Source: Caldisericaceae bacterium
GTDB taxonomy: Bacteria; Caldisericota; Caldisericia; Caldisericales; Caldisericaceae
DNA length: 37,464 nucleotides
Assembly (NCBI GenBank): GCA_021161495.1
Contig: JAGHAO010000079.1
Location: 1 to 37,464 of the forward strand
Direction of reading: 5' to 3'
The translations under genes and the position numbers were made by a program. Shown here piece by piece: positions 14,795-23,279 of this stretch (position 1 is the first letter of the stretch; each line of letters opens with the position of its first letter). The notes below the pieces were generated by a model. The model was given only the letters and a program-made list of their open reading frames with translations, made no database searches and had not been told where the DNA came from.

Positions 14795-15907
14795 TTATAT
14801 TACGGTTTTTTCCGTATCCTTATCAAAAAGGTGTATATATTTTGTGTCTATGTAAAGTTCCACTTCGTCTCCTATGGAATAACTCCTTGCCGCGCTAACC
14901 CTCGCAACGGCTACGGTATCTCCGAGTTTGAAGTGGATGAACGTTTCGGAACCCATCATTTCAATAAAATCGACGGTAATTTTTACAGGTTCCATATGGG
15001 AAGTGTTTTTCTCTCCTATTTCAGGTTTATCATAAAAATCTTTGGGCCTTATTCCCATAATCATATCTTTTCCTATGTATCCGGCCTTTTCGAGTGTTTC
15101 TCCCTGTTCTTTAAGAAGTCTGATCTTAAAATGTTCCGAAGTTGCATAGTAATCGGAACCTTCTTTAGTTATTTTAACGTCGACAAAGTTCATCGGAGGA
15201 GTCCCTACAAACCCCGCGACAAATTTGTTCACAGGATTATCGTAAACTTCCTTGGGCCTTCCAACCTGCTGTATAACACCCTTATTCATAACAACAACTC
15301 TGTCTCCGAGAGTCATAGCTTCCACCTGGTCGTGAGTCACGTAAATCGTGGTAACGCCAAGACGTTTATGAAGTTTGATAAGTTCTCCTCTTGTCTGAAC
15401 TCTAAGTTTTGCATCGAGGTTAGACAAAGGCTCGTCCATAAGGTAAACTTGCGGATTTCTGACGATTGCTCGGGCGAGAGCGACTCTCTGCCTTTGCCCG
15501 CCGGAAAGCTCCCTCGGCTTCCTTTTGAGCAGATTTTCCAAGCCAAGCATTGACGCTGCCTCTTTTACCCTTCGGTCAATTTCGTCTTTCGGCATTTTTC
15601 TGAGCCTCAACCCGAATGAAATGTTTTGGTAGACATTCATATGGGGATAAAGTGCGTAATTCTGGAAAACCATTGCAATATTTCTGTCTTTCGGGGGAAC
15701 GTCGTTAACGAGTTTGTCTCCTATGTATATTTCTCCGCTCGTGGGTTCTTCAAGGCCTGCCACCAGCCTCAAAGTGGTAGTTTTTCCGCACCCGGAAGGA
15801 CCAAGAAGTACCAAAAACTCGCCGTCATTCACATGAAGGTTTGCTTTGTTCACAGCTACAACATTTCCGAATTTCTTTGTAACATCTTTTAATATTACGT
15901 CAGCCAT
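14795..15907 (-). CDS. Sugar ABC transporter ATP-binding protein, MsmX/UgpC/MalK type
   Basis: A 370-residue CUT1-family ATPase. Walker A GPSGCGKTT is at 36-44, the signature LSGGQRQRVALARA at 134-147, Walker B VYLMDEPLSNLDAKLR at 154-169 and the switch His at 192 (VTHDQ). The C-terminal TOBE-type regulatory domain starts near 240 and includes MIMGIRPKDFYD and FIEMMGSETFIHFKLG. No permease or binding protein is adjacent, so it probably serves several distant sugar importers, as MsmX does in Bacillus. GH57 genes transcribed divergently suggest maltodextrin or alpha-glucan uptake. AAGGAGAG precedes the ATG and a strong promoter lies upstream. Confidence 0.92.
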   Translation of the reverse strand: MADVILKDVTKKFGNVVAVNKANLHVNDGEFLVLLGPSGCGKTTTLRLVAGLEEPTSGEIYIGDKLVNDVPPKDRNIAMVFQNYALYPHMNVYQNISFGLRLRKMPKDEIDRRVKEAASMLGLENLLKRKPRELSGGQRQRVALARAIVRNPQVYLMDEPLSNLDAKLRVQTRGELIKLHKRLGVTTIYVTHDQVEAMTLGDRVVVMNKGVIQQVGRPKEVYDNPVNKFVAGFVGTPPMNFVDVKITKEGSDYYATSEHFKIRLLKEQGETLEKAGYIGKDMIMGIRPKDFYDKPEIGEKNTSHMEPVKITVDFIEMMGSETFIHFKLGDTVAVARVSAARSYSIGDEVELYIDTKYIHLFDKDTEKTVI

Positions 15908-15944
15908 CTCACTCTCCTTTACCCGAATTCATAATTAACATTTC

Positions 15945-15974
15945 TTGAAATTATACTTTTATATAAAATATAGT
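15945..15974 (+). promoter_or_regulatory. Possible promoter of the GH57/glycogen operon
   Basis: TTGAAA (15945-15950) and TATAGT (15969-15974) with an 18-nt spacer lie about 30 nt before the first GH57 ATG. It occupies the same DNA as the opposing ABC ATPase promoter, so simultaneous firing would interfere. Confidence 0.4.
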
Positions 15975-15977
15975 CAA
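15950..15977 (-). promoter_or_regulatory. Promoter of the sugar ABC ATPase operon
   Basis: On the minus strand TTGACT (15977-15972) and a perfect TATAAT (15955-15950) are 16 nt apart, about 43 nt before the ATG. This is among the best sigma-A matches in the window. It overlaps the GH57 operon promoter on the other strand. Confidence 0.65.
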
Positions 15978-16004
15978 GTTTTAAAAATTTCAAAGGAGCT
16001 AATA

Positions 16005-17456
16005 ATGGAAAATAAAGTTATTATTTGGTTGCATATGCACCAACCCGAGTATTTTGACCCCGTTTCCGGGATTCAATATCTTCCGTGGGTAAGAAGGCAT
16101 TTACTTAAAGGATATTATACGGTAGGCAACTTATTAAAAAAATACCCTGCAAAAATTAATATAAACTTTTCAGGCATATTGCTTAAACAAATTAAGCGAT
16201 ACACGGAAAACCTAACGGACTATTACGATTATTTGGAACGCAAAGATGCAAACAGCCTTACGGAAAGCGAAGTAAGTTTTATAATCTCGAAATTCTTAAC
16301 CCGGATAAACGGATTTAACCAGAAAAGATTCATTGAACTCATTAATAAAAAAGAAAAGAGAGAGAAATTTACGACAAACGATTTAAGGGATACTCAAATA
16401 CTTTTCACCCTTTACGCTTTTTCCGCATTAAACAAAAACGCAAACGAATTTTTAAAGAAGGAACGCAATTTTACCGAATCCGACAAGGAGGAAATTAAGA
16501 AAATCGAAAAAGAAACAATCGAAAGTATTCTTCCACTTTACAAGGAACTCTCAGAAAATGGAACAATAGAACTTACCATAACGCCGATGTATCACCCCAT
16601 TTTACCCCTGTTAATAGATACGAATTCCGCAAAGGAGAGTAAACCGGATTCGATTTTACCCGTTTCTACGTTTACTCATCCGGAAGATGCCGATATGCAA
16701 ATAAAAGAAGGTATCGAAATCTTCGAACAAATATTCGGCAAAAAACCGGAAGGTATGTGGCCCTCCGAAGGAAGTGTTTCGGAAAAAGCAATAGAGATTA
16801 CGGAAGATAATAAAATACAATGGATTGGAACCGACGAAGAAGTGTTAAAACGTTCGTTAAATAATGCGGATAAGTTAGTATACTCGAAAAAAGGGATAAA
16901 AATGATTTTTAGAAACCACTCTCTTACCGACAAAATCGCATTTACTTATAACAAAATAAATCCTTCGGATGCGGCATCCGACTTTAAAAACTACGTGCAA
17001 AATTCAAACAGAACAGAAGTTGTAATTTTAGACGGAGAAAATCCGTGGGATTATTATGAAAACGGAGGAATAAACTTTCTTACGGAATGGTTCAAAGCAT
17101 TGGAAAAAATAAGCATTTTGGGAAGCGAGGCCGAAACGGAAGGGGAGATTGAACATATCACGCCCGGTTCCTGGATTAACGGATTTTTTGATACCTGGAT
17201 AGGGCACAAAGAAAGCAATACTGCTTGGGAATACTTAACGGAAGCAAGAGAAAAACTAAAGGGAAGTAAGAATGCAATGAAAGAACTTTATATTGCGGAA
17301 GGAAGTGATTGGTTCTGGTGGTACAGCGACTTTCACAAAAACGAAGTGGATTTCTCATTTGACCATTTATTCAGAATGCATCTTATCAAAGCGTATGAAC
17401 TTTCCGGGGAGATAATCCCCGGATACTTATTCTATCCGATTAAGGAGGAAAAATGA
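16005..17456 (+). CDS. GH57 family glycoside hydrolase (alpha-amylase/amylopullulanase-like)
   Basis: A 483-residue cytoplasmic GH57 enzyme. Region 1 is WLHMHQPEYF (8-17). The likely nucleophile is E255 in GMWPSEGSVSE and the likely acid/base D343 in ILDGENPWDYYENGG. The YLPWVRRHLLKGYY segment and the GSWINGFFDTWIGHKE stretch match the amylopullulanase-like branch of the family. I chose the ATG at 16005 (AAAGGAGC 5 nt upstream). An in-frame ATG 60 nt earlier would lie in the promoter region and has no ribosome site. There is no signal peptide, so it acts on internal glycogen or imported maltodextrin. It overlaps the next GH57 gene by ATGA. Confidence 0.9.
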   Translation: MENKVIIWLHMHQPEYFDPVSGIQYLPWVRRHLLKGYYTVGNLLKKYPAKININFSGILLKQIKRYTENLTDYYDYLERKDANSLTESEVSFIISKFLTRINGFNQKRFIELINKKEKREKFTTNDLRDTQILFTLYAFSALNKNANEFLKKERNFTESDKEEIKKIEKETIESILPLYKELSENGTIELTITPMYHPILPLLIDTNSAKESKPDSILPVSTFTHPEDADMQIKEGIEIFEQIFGKKPEGMWPSEGSVSEKAIEITEDNKIQWIGTDEEVLKRSLNNADKLVYSKKGIKMIFRNHSLTDKIAFTYNKINPSDAASDFKNYVQNSNRTEVVILDGENPWDYYENGGINFLTEWFKALEKISILGSEAETEGEIEHITPGSWINGFFDTWIGHKESNTAWEYLTEAREKLKGSKNAMKELYIAEGSDWFWWYSDFHKNEVDFSFDHLFRMHLIKAYELSGEIIPGYLFYPIKEEK

Positions 17457-19381
17457 AACTAACATTTGTCTTGCACAACCATCAACCGGTGGGAAATTTC
17501 GATTATGTTCTGGAAAGTGCTTATAAACACGCATACGAACCGTTCATAAATTCGGTTTTTGAGTGCGAAGATTTTCGCTTCGCAATCCATTTTTCCGGAT
17601 ATCTTTTGAACTACATAGAAAAAAACCATCCGGATTTTATAGAAAAAATAAAACACCTCGTATCCGAAAATAGATGTGAAATAATCGGCGGTGCGATGTT
17701 CGAACCAATCCTCATCCTTCTTCCCGAAAAAGACAGAAACGAACAGATCAAAATGATGCAATCGCACATTGAAAAAACTTTCGGAATCACACCGAAAGGA
17801 TTCTGGCTTGCGGAAAGAGTTTGGGAACAACACGTTTCAAAAATACTTTCCGAGAACGGTATGGAATACACATTCCTGGACGACACGCATTTTTTGAAAA
17901 GCGGTAAAACGGAAGACGAACTTACGGGGTATTTTATAACCGAAGACGAAGGATACCCCTTGAAAATTTTCCCGATAAGCAAGAAACTGAGATACCTTAT
18001 CCCGTTCAAGGAGCCTTCCGAAATATTTTCTTTCCTAAATAACGTAAACAAAGAAAATCCGGATGCAATTCTGCTTTTGGGAGACGACGGAGAAAAATTC
18101 GGAGTATGGCCCGGAACGTATAAATACGTTTATGAAGAAAGGTGGTTGGAAAAATTTTTGAACAGCCTTACTCAAAACAAGGAAACCGTTAAAATGGTAT
18201 TGCCGGGAGAGTTTGCGGAAGAAAATCCTCCAAAAGGAAGAGTGTATTTACCGGAATCTTCCTATGAAGAAATGCTTGAGTGGTCTAACGGAAATTTCAG
18301 GAATTTTCTCATAAAATACGAAGAGTCAAACAATATGAATAAGAAATGTTTGTATTTGAGCGAAAAAACAAATACCCCTCCGAAAGAACTCCTGATGGCG
18401 GAAGCAAATGACGCTTATTGGCACGGAGTTTTCGGGGGGTTGTATCTTCCTCACCTCAGAATCAGTATTTACGAAAACGCAATAAAAGCGGAAAAAAAGA
18501 TTCGACCCGAAATTTTTTCGGTAAAAGAAAAAGACATAAACAGGGACGGAGAAAAGGAAACCATTGTTGAAACTCCGGCACTGAACGCGTATTTTACGAA
18601 AAAAGGCGGGGCAATGTACGAACTGGACTTCAAAAACAAAAATTTAAACCTGTTGAATGTTTTGACAAGGCGCAAGGAACATTACCATAAAGACATAATA
18701 GAAGCGGAAAAAGAAAAAAGCACAAGCGAAGTGAAAACGATCCACGAATTGAAACTTGCAAAAAGCAAAGACCTCGATAAATTCCTCATATACGATTGGT
18801 ACGTAAGGAAGAGTTTTATTGACCACTTTTTCAGGGAAGATACGACACTGCAAAGTGTTTATCAAATGAAATTCGGAGAACAAGGAGATTTTGTTACGGA
18901 GAAATTCGAAAGCAAAATCGAAAAAGATGAAAAACTATTGACCGCGGAATTCGAACGGGACGGGCACGTATGGCACGGTGCGGACTGGGAAGAAGTTCAT
19001 GTATCGAAAAGGTTTCTCTTCGAAAAAGACAAAAACGAATTCGAATTAATCCACACGATAAACGCAAACAAAGAACTATTTCTTTTCCACGGATTAGAAC
19101 TAAACCTTATGCTCTTTACGGACGGAATGAAAATTAACGGTAAAGATTATAAAGATTTCCTAACGATGCCGGGAAACAGATTTGAGATCTTTGATTACAT
19201 ACAAAATTTGACGTTCATAATCGAAACAAGTGAAGCCGTTGAATTATGGACCTATCCGATTTATACGGTTTCCCAATCGGAAAGCGGGTTTGAAAAAACT
19301 TTCCAGGGGATTTCTTTTATTTTAACGAAAAAGCGTATAATAAAGGACGAAGAAAGAACGATAAAAATAAAAATCGAATAA
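17453..19381 (+). CDS. GH57 4-alpha-glucanotransferase (or alpha-amylase)
   Basis: A 642-residue GH57 enzyme of the Thermococcus litoralis glucanotransferase type. Region 1 is HNHQPVGNFD (8-17), region 2 GGAMFEPIL, region 3 GFWLAERVWEQ with nucleophile E121, region 4 LLGDDGEKFGVWPG with acid/base D212, and region 5 MAEANDAYWHGVFGGLYL. Both catalytic residues sit at almost the same positions as in the archaeal enzyme. The C-terminal half has the beta-sandwich domains usual for this subgroup (WHGADWEEVHVSKRF). No signal peptide is present. It probably disproportionates maltodextrins released by the preceding GH57 enzyme. It is translationally coupled to that gene, with galT 15 nt downstream. 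Confidence 0.9.
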   Translation: MKLTFVLHNHQPVGNFDYVLESAYKHAYEPFINSVFECEDFRFAIHFSGYLLNYIEKNHPDFIEKIKHLVSENRCEIIGGAMFEPILILLPEKDRNEQIKMMQSHIEKTFGITPKGFWLAERVWEQHVSKILSENGMEYTFLDDTHFLKSGKTEDELTGYFITEDEGYPLKIFPISKKLRYLIPFKEPSEIFSFLNNVNKENPDAILLLGDDGEKFGVWPGTYKYVYEERWLEKFLNSLTQNKETVKMVLPGEFAEENPPKGRVYLPESSYEEMLEWSNGNFRNFLIKYEESNNMNKKCLYLSEKTNTPPKELLMAEANDAYWHGVFGGLYLPHLRISIYENAIKAEKKIRPEIFSVKEKDINRDGEKETIVETPALNAYFTKKGGAMYELDFKNKNLNLLNVLTRRKEHYHKDIIEAEKEKSTSEVKTIHELKLAKSKDLDKFLIYDWYVRKSFIDHFFREDTTLQSVYQMKFGEQGDFVTEKFESKIEKDEKLLTAEFERDGHVWHGADWEEVHVSKRFLFEKDKNEFELIHTINANKELFLFHGLELNLMLFTDGMKINGKDYKDFLTMPGNRFEIFDYIQNLTFIIETSEAVELWTYPIYTVSQSESGFEKTFQGISFILTKKRIIKDEERTIKIKIE

Positions 19382-19396
19382 TGTAGGAGGTAATAA

Positions 19397-20416
19397 ATGC
19401 CTGAATTAAGAAAAGACCCCGTAACGGGAAGATGGGTTATAATAGCGGTTGAAAGAGCAATGAGGCCCAGCGACTTTAAGGAAGAAGAGGAAGCGGAAAG
19501 TCCGGATATTACGGAAAGATGTCCGTTTTGTGAAGGGCACGAAAGCAAAACACCGCCGGAAATCCTCGCATACAGAAAACCGGGGACGGCACCTAACACC
19601 CCCGGATGGTGGGTAAGAGTAATTCCGAACAAATTCCCCGCGCTCAAAATCGAAGGAGAATTAAACAGGAAAGGCGTGGGAATGTACGATATGATGAACG
19701 GAATCGGGGCACATGAAGTGATCATAGAATCCCCGAACCATTTCGATTCTCTCGAAAATATGCCGTTAAAACACATAGAAGACATTCTTTGGGCATTCCG
19801 TGACAGGTGCCTGGACCTGCGCAAAGACATAAGATTCAAATACATTATCATATTTAAAAACAAGGGTAAAAAAGCCGGTGCATCACTTTCGCACCCTCAC
19901 TCCCAACTCATTGCGACGCCGGTCCTCCCGAAACTTGCAAAGGAAGAACTTGCAGGTGCGCAAAGATATTACGATTACAAAGAGAGATGCGTTTACTGCG
20001 ATATGATCGCACAGGAAATCGGAGATAAAAAACGCCTTGTACTGGAAAACGAAGAGTTTGTTGTTTTTGTTCCGTTCGCATCTATTGTTCCTTTTGAAAT
20101 GTGGGTTCTGCCGAAACAACACAGTTCCGATTATGCGGACATAAAGAGAAGCCAAATTCCGTATCTCGCCGAAGCACTTCAAAAAGCGTTGCAGATGCTC
20201 AACAAAGCGGTTCCCAACGTTCCTTATAACTTCTATTTCCACTCGGCACCACTCAACAATCTTCATCTGCCGCATTACCACTGGCACATAGAAATTGTCC
20301 CGAGACTAACGCACACGGCGGGATTCGAATGGGGAACAGGGCTCTACATTAACCCGATGCCTCCGGAACGTGCAGCCGAATTTTTAAGAAACGCGGGAAA
20401 GGAGCTCGAAAAATGA
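19397..20416 (+). CDS. galT: Galactose-1-phosphate uridylyltransferase-like protein
   Basis: A 339-residue HIT-superfamily nucleotidyltransferase. The start LRKDPVTGRWVIIA and metal-binding CPFC (42-45) are typical of GalT, and the active site SHPHSQ carries the nucleophile H168. A second CxxC at 198-201 and the late HYHWHIEIVP also match. GalT exchanges UMP between UDP-glucose and hexose 1-phosphate. Homologues can act as nucleoside-diphosphate-glucose phosphorylases. No galK or galE is adjacent. It sits between glucan hydrolases and glycogen synthase, overlapping the latter by ATGA, so a role in handling glucose 1-phosphate or NDP-glucose for glycogen is plausible. TAGGAGG precedes the ATG. 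Confidence 0.88.
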   Translation: MPELRKDPVTGRWVIIAVERAMRPSDFKEEEEAESPDITERCPFCEGHESKTPPEILAYRKPGTAPNTPGWWVRVIPNKFPALKIEGELNRKGVGMYDMMNGIGAHEVIIESPNHFDSLENMPLKHIEDILWAFRDRCLDLRKDIRFKYIIIFKNKGKKAGASLSHPHSQLIATPVLPKLAKEELAGAQRYYDYKERCVYCDMIAQEIGDKKRLVLENEEFVVFVPFASIVPFEMWVLPKQHSSDYADIKRSQIPYLAEALQKALQMLNKAVPNVPYNFYFHSAPLNNLHLPHYHWHIEIVPRLTHTAGFEWGTGLYINPMPPERAAEFLRNAGKELEK

Positions 20417-21834
20417 AAATAGGAATAGTTGCAAGCGAAGCGGTCCCTTATGCAAAAACAGGAGGGCTTGCGGACGTTGCCGGGACGCTTTTTAAGGTAT
20501 TCGGAAAAACAGGCAATGAAACGTATCTATTTATGCCCTTCTACAAAACGATTAAAAACGTGGAAAATATAAGCCAGGCAGGAGAAATTTTGGTAAAAAT
20601 AGGTTCGCAAACTGTGAAAGGAAACATTCTAACATCAAAAACTGATTACGGAACCGCAGTTTTTATTGAACAGGGTTACTATTTCGGAAGAGACGAACTT
20701 TACGGGACAAAGGAAGGGGATTATCCGGATAACGGTGAAAGGTTCGGGTTTTTCGACCTTGCGGTTGTTGAGGCAATCAAAAAATTAAATCTCGACCTTG
20801 ATATAATCCATGCGAATGATTGGCAAACGGGATTAATTCCGTTGTTCATAAAGGATAGAGGAATAAAAATCGGTACTTTGTTTACCATTCACAATTTGGG
20901 ATATCAGGGAAACTTCGAACAGGGTTTATTGGATTTGCTGCATATCGACAGAAAATATTTTACAATTGACGGGCTTGAGTTTTACGGAGACGTGAGTTTT
21001 CTAAAATCGGGTATCGTCTTCTCCGACTATATCAGCACAGTCAGCCCTTCGTACGCAAAGGAAATAATGACCCCGGAATACGGAATGGGAATGGACGGGA
21101 TCCTGCGCGCGAGGAAAAACAAACTCGTGGGGATCCTTAACGGAATTGACTACGAAGCCTGGAATCCGGAAAAAGACGACCTGATTTATGCAAAATATTC
21201 CGTGAACAACATTTCCGGTAAAGAGGAAAACAAAAGGAAACTTTCCGAAGAATTAAACTTTGAGACAGCCGGAAAACCGCTCTTTGGAATGGTGAGCAGG
21301 CTCGCAGGGCAAAAAGGTGTTGACATTTTAACGGAAGCATTGGAAGAGTTCCTAAAAGAAGATGTAAAAGTCGTAATTTTGGGAACGGGAGAAAAGGACC
21401 TCGAAGAAAAATTAGTAAGCCTTCAAAACAAATTCCCGAACAAAATCAAATCGTTGATTAAATTCGACAACGCACTTGCGCACAAAATATACGCAGCAAG
21501 TGATTTCTTTATAATGCCTTCGAAGTACGAACCGTGCGGACTGGGGCAACTCATAGCACTGAAATACGGAAGCGTTCCGGTTGTTCGGGCAACAGGCGGG
21601 CTGAAAGACACAATCGACAACTACAACGATTACACACATTGCGGAAACGGGTTTTCGTTCGAAGAATATTCATCGGAAGAACTCCTCAAAACACTCAAAA
21701 GGGCGAAAGAAATTTACGGAGATAGAAAAACCTATGATATGTTAAGGCAAATCGGAATGATGTGTGATTTTTCATGGAGCCAATCCGCATTGAAATATCT
21801 CGAACTGTTCAATAAAATAAAATCCGAGATTTGA
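20413..21834 (+). CDS. glgA: Glycogen synthase
   Basis: A 473-residue GT5 glycosyltransferase that extends alpha-1,4-glucan from ADP- or UDP-glucose. The N-terminal KTGGLADV motif (15-22) binds the donor. HANDWQTGLIP, FTIHNLGYQG and the C-terminal PSKYEPCGLGQLIALKYG and ATGGLKDTI segments complete the GT-B fold. The length is normal. The start overlaps galT by ATGA. The ADP-glucose pyrophosphorylase (glgC) and branching enzyme are not in this window. One of the GH57 proteins could supply branching, though neither looks like a GH57 branching enzyme for certain. Confidence 0.95.
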   Translation: MKIGIVASEAVPYAKTGGLADVAGTLFKVFGKTGNETYLFMPFYKTIKNVENISQAGEILVKIGSQTVKGNILTSKTDYGTAVFIEQGYYFGRDELYGTKEGDYPDNGERFGFFDLAVVEAIKKLNLDLDIIHANDWQTGLIPLFIKDRGIKIGTLFTIHNLGYQGNFEQGLLDLLHIDRKYFTIDGLEFYGDVSFLKSGIVFSDYISTVSPSYAKEIMTPEYGMGMDGILRARKNKLVGILNGIDYEAWNPEKDDLIYAKYSVNNISGKEENKRKLSEELNFETAGKPLFGMVSRLAGQKGVDILTEALEEFLKEDVKVVILGTGEKDLEEKLVSLQNKFPNKIKSLIKFDNALAHKIYAASDFFIMPSKYEPCGLGQLIALKYGSVPVVRATGGLKDTIDNYNDYTHCGNGFSFEEYSSEELLKTLKRAKEIYGDRKTYDMLRQIGMMCDFSWSQSALKYLELFNKIKSEI

Positions 21835-21851
21835 AAAAGGAGGGGGAAGGA

Positions 21852-23267
21852 ATGAAAATACATTTCGGAACGTCCGGCTGGAGAGGAATAATAGCAAAAG
21901 ACTTCACATTTGAAAACGTAAAAATAGCAAGTTATGCAATTGCAAAACACCTCTCGGAAAATAAAGGAAAGAGTATTGTAATCGGTTACGATACACGCTT
22001 CCTCTCCGAAGAATTTGCAAAACTTTCCGCGGAAGTTCTTGCAGGCTACGGAATAAAAAGTTATCTTTCGGAGACCGATCTTCCCACACCGGTTATTGCA
22101 TACCTTACGGTTAAAAACAAAACGGACGGGGCGATTAATATAACCGCATCTCACAACGATCCGTACTATAACGGAATCAAGTTCTCCGCAAAAACGGGCG
22201 GACCCGCTCTGCCAGAGGAAACAAAAGACATCGAAAACAAAATAAACAATTATTTCAAAAATCCCGTTCCAATAAAACAAACGGACTTTAAGGAAGCAAT
22301 CGATAAAAAACTAATTATCCCCTTTAAAGAGAAGTGGTATGTTAATGCGCTGAAGAAACTTATCGATACGGATGCAGTTAAGAAAGCAAACCTTAGAGTT
22401 ATATATGATCCTTTCTTTGCAACGGGAAGGAAGTATATGCCTAAATTTCTCAGAGGAAAAGTAAAATGCACGATGATTCACGGGAAACGAGACACACTTT
22501 TCGGTGGCTTGCACCCGGAACCCACGGGAGACAACTTGAAACCTCTCATTAAGAAAGTGGTTAAGGAAAAAGCGTTGTTAGGGCTTGCAACGGACGGTGA
22601 CGCAGACAGATTCGGAGTGGTGGACAGAGACGGTAGTTTTATCTCCCCGAATATGGTTTTGCCGATTATTTATTATTATCTTCTCACCGAAAGGAAAATG
22701 AAAGGTAACGTGGTGAGAACCGTTGCAACAACACACCTCCTTGATAGAATCGCGGAAAAATTCGGATACCAAAGCATCGAGACGCCCGTTGGCTTCAAGT
22801 ACATAGGCGATACAATAACAAAAGGAAGGGCAATTTTCGGAGGAGAAGAAAGCGGAGGCGCAACGATAAAAGGCTGGATTGCGGATAAAGACGGGATTTT
22901 TGTTGACCTGATAGTGCTTGAAATTGTTTCGGTAAGAAAGAAATCAATGAAAGAACTTTTCAGGGAAATCGAAAATAAGTTCGGAAAGTTTGTCTCGAAA
23001 AGAACGGATTTTTCATATAAAGGAGAAAGGGATAAAATAGAAAAACGATTAAAAGAATTCGTAAGAAAATTAGAGAAAGAAGACGACGTTGAAAAAATAA
23101 ACGAAACGGACGGAACGAAAATCATTTTCAAAGACGGGAGCTGGATTTTGTTCAGGTTCTCGGGAACGGAACCTAAGATTCGAGTTTATTGCGAATCGGA
23201 CAGCGAGGAAAAATTAAACGCTCTAACCGAAAAGGGTATTTCCATTGCCGAAAAGGCACTAAGCTAA
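21852..23267 (+). CDS. Phosphoglucomutase/phosphomannomutase
   Basis: A 471-residue alpha-D-phosphohexomutase interconverting glucose (or mannose) 1- and 6-phosphates. All four domain motifs are present: GTSGWRGI (6-13), the phosphoserine loop TASHNDPYYNG with S100, the Mg loop TDGDADRFG, the sugar loop GGEESGG and the phosphate loop RFSGTEPKIRVY. The active-serine loop has Asp where Pro is usual (TASHNP). I chose the ATG at 21852 because an in-frame TTG 21 nt earlier lies inside the purine-rich ribosome site AAGGAGGGGGAAGG. It links glycogen-derived glucose 1-phosphate to the isomerase encoded next. Confidence 0.92.
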   Translation: MKIHFGTSGWRGIIAKDFTFENVKIASYAIAKHLSENKGKSIVIGYDTRFLSEEFAKLSAEVLAGYGIKSYLSETDLPTPVIAYLTVKNKTDGAINITASHNDPYYNGIKFSAKTGGPALPEETKDIENKINNYFKNPVPIKQTDFKEAIDKKLIIPFKEKWYVNALKKLIDTDAVKKANLRVIYDPFFATGRKYMPKFLRGKVKCTMIHGKRDTLFGGLHPEPTGDNLKPLIKKVVKEKALLGLATDGDADRFGVVDRDGSFISPNMVLPIIYYYLLTERKMKGNVVRTVATTHLLDRIAEKFGYQSIETPVGFKYIGDTITKGRAIFGGEESGGATIKGWIADKDGIFVDLIVLEIVSVRKKSMKELFREIENKFGKFVSKRTDFSYKGERDKIEKRLKEFVRKLEKEDDVEKINETDGTKIIFKDGSWILFRFSGTEPKIRVYCESDSEEKLNALTEKGISIAEKALS

Positions 23268-23279
23268 GGAGGCGATTTT

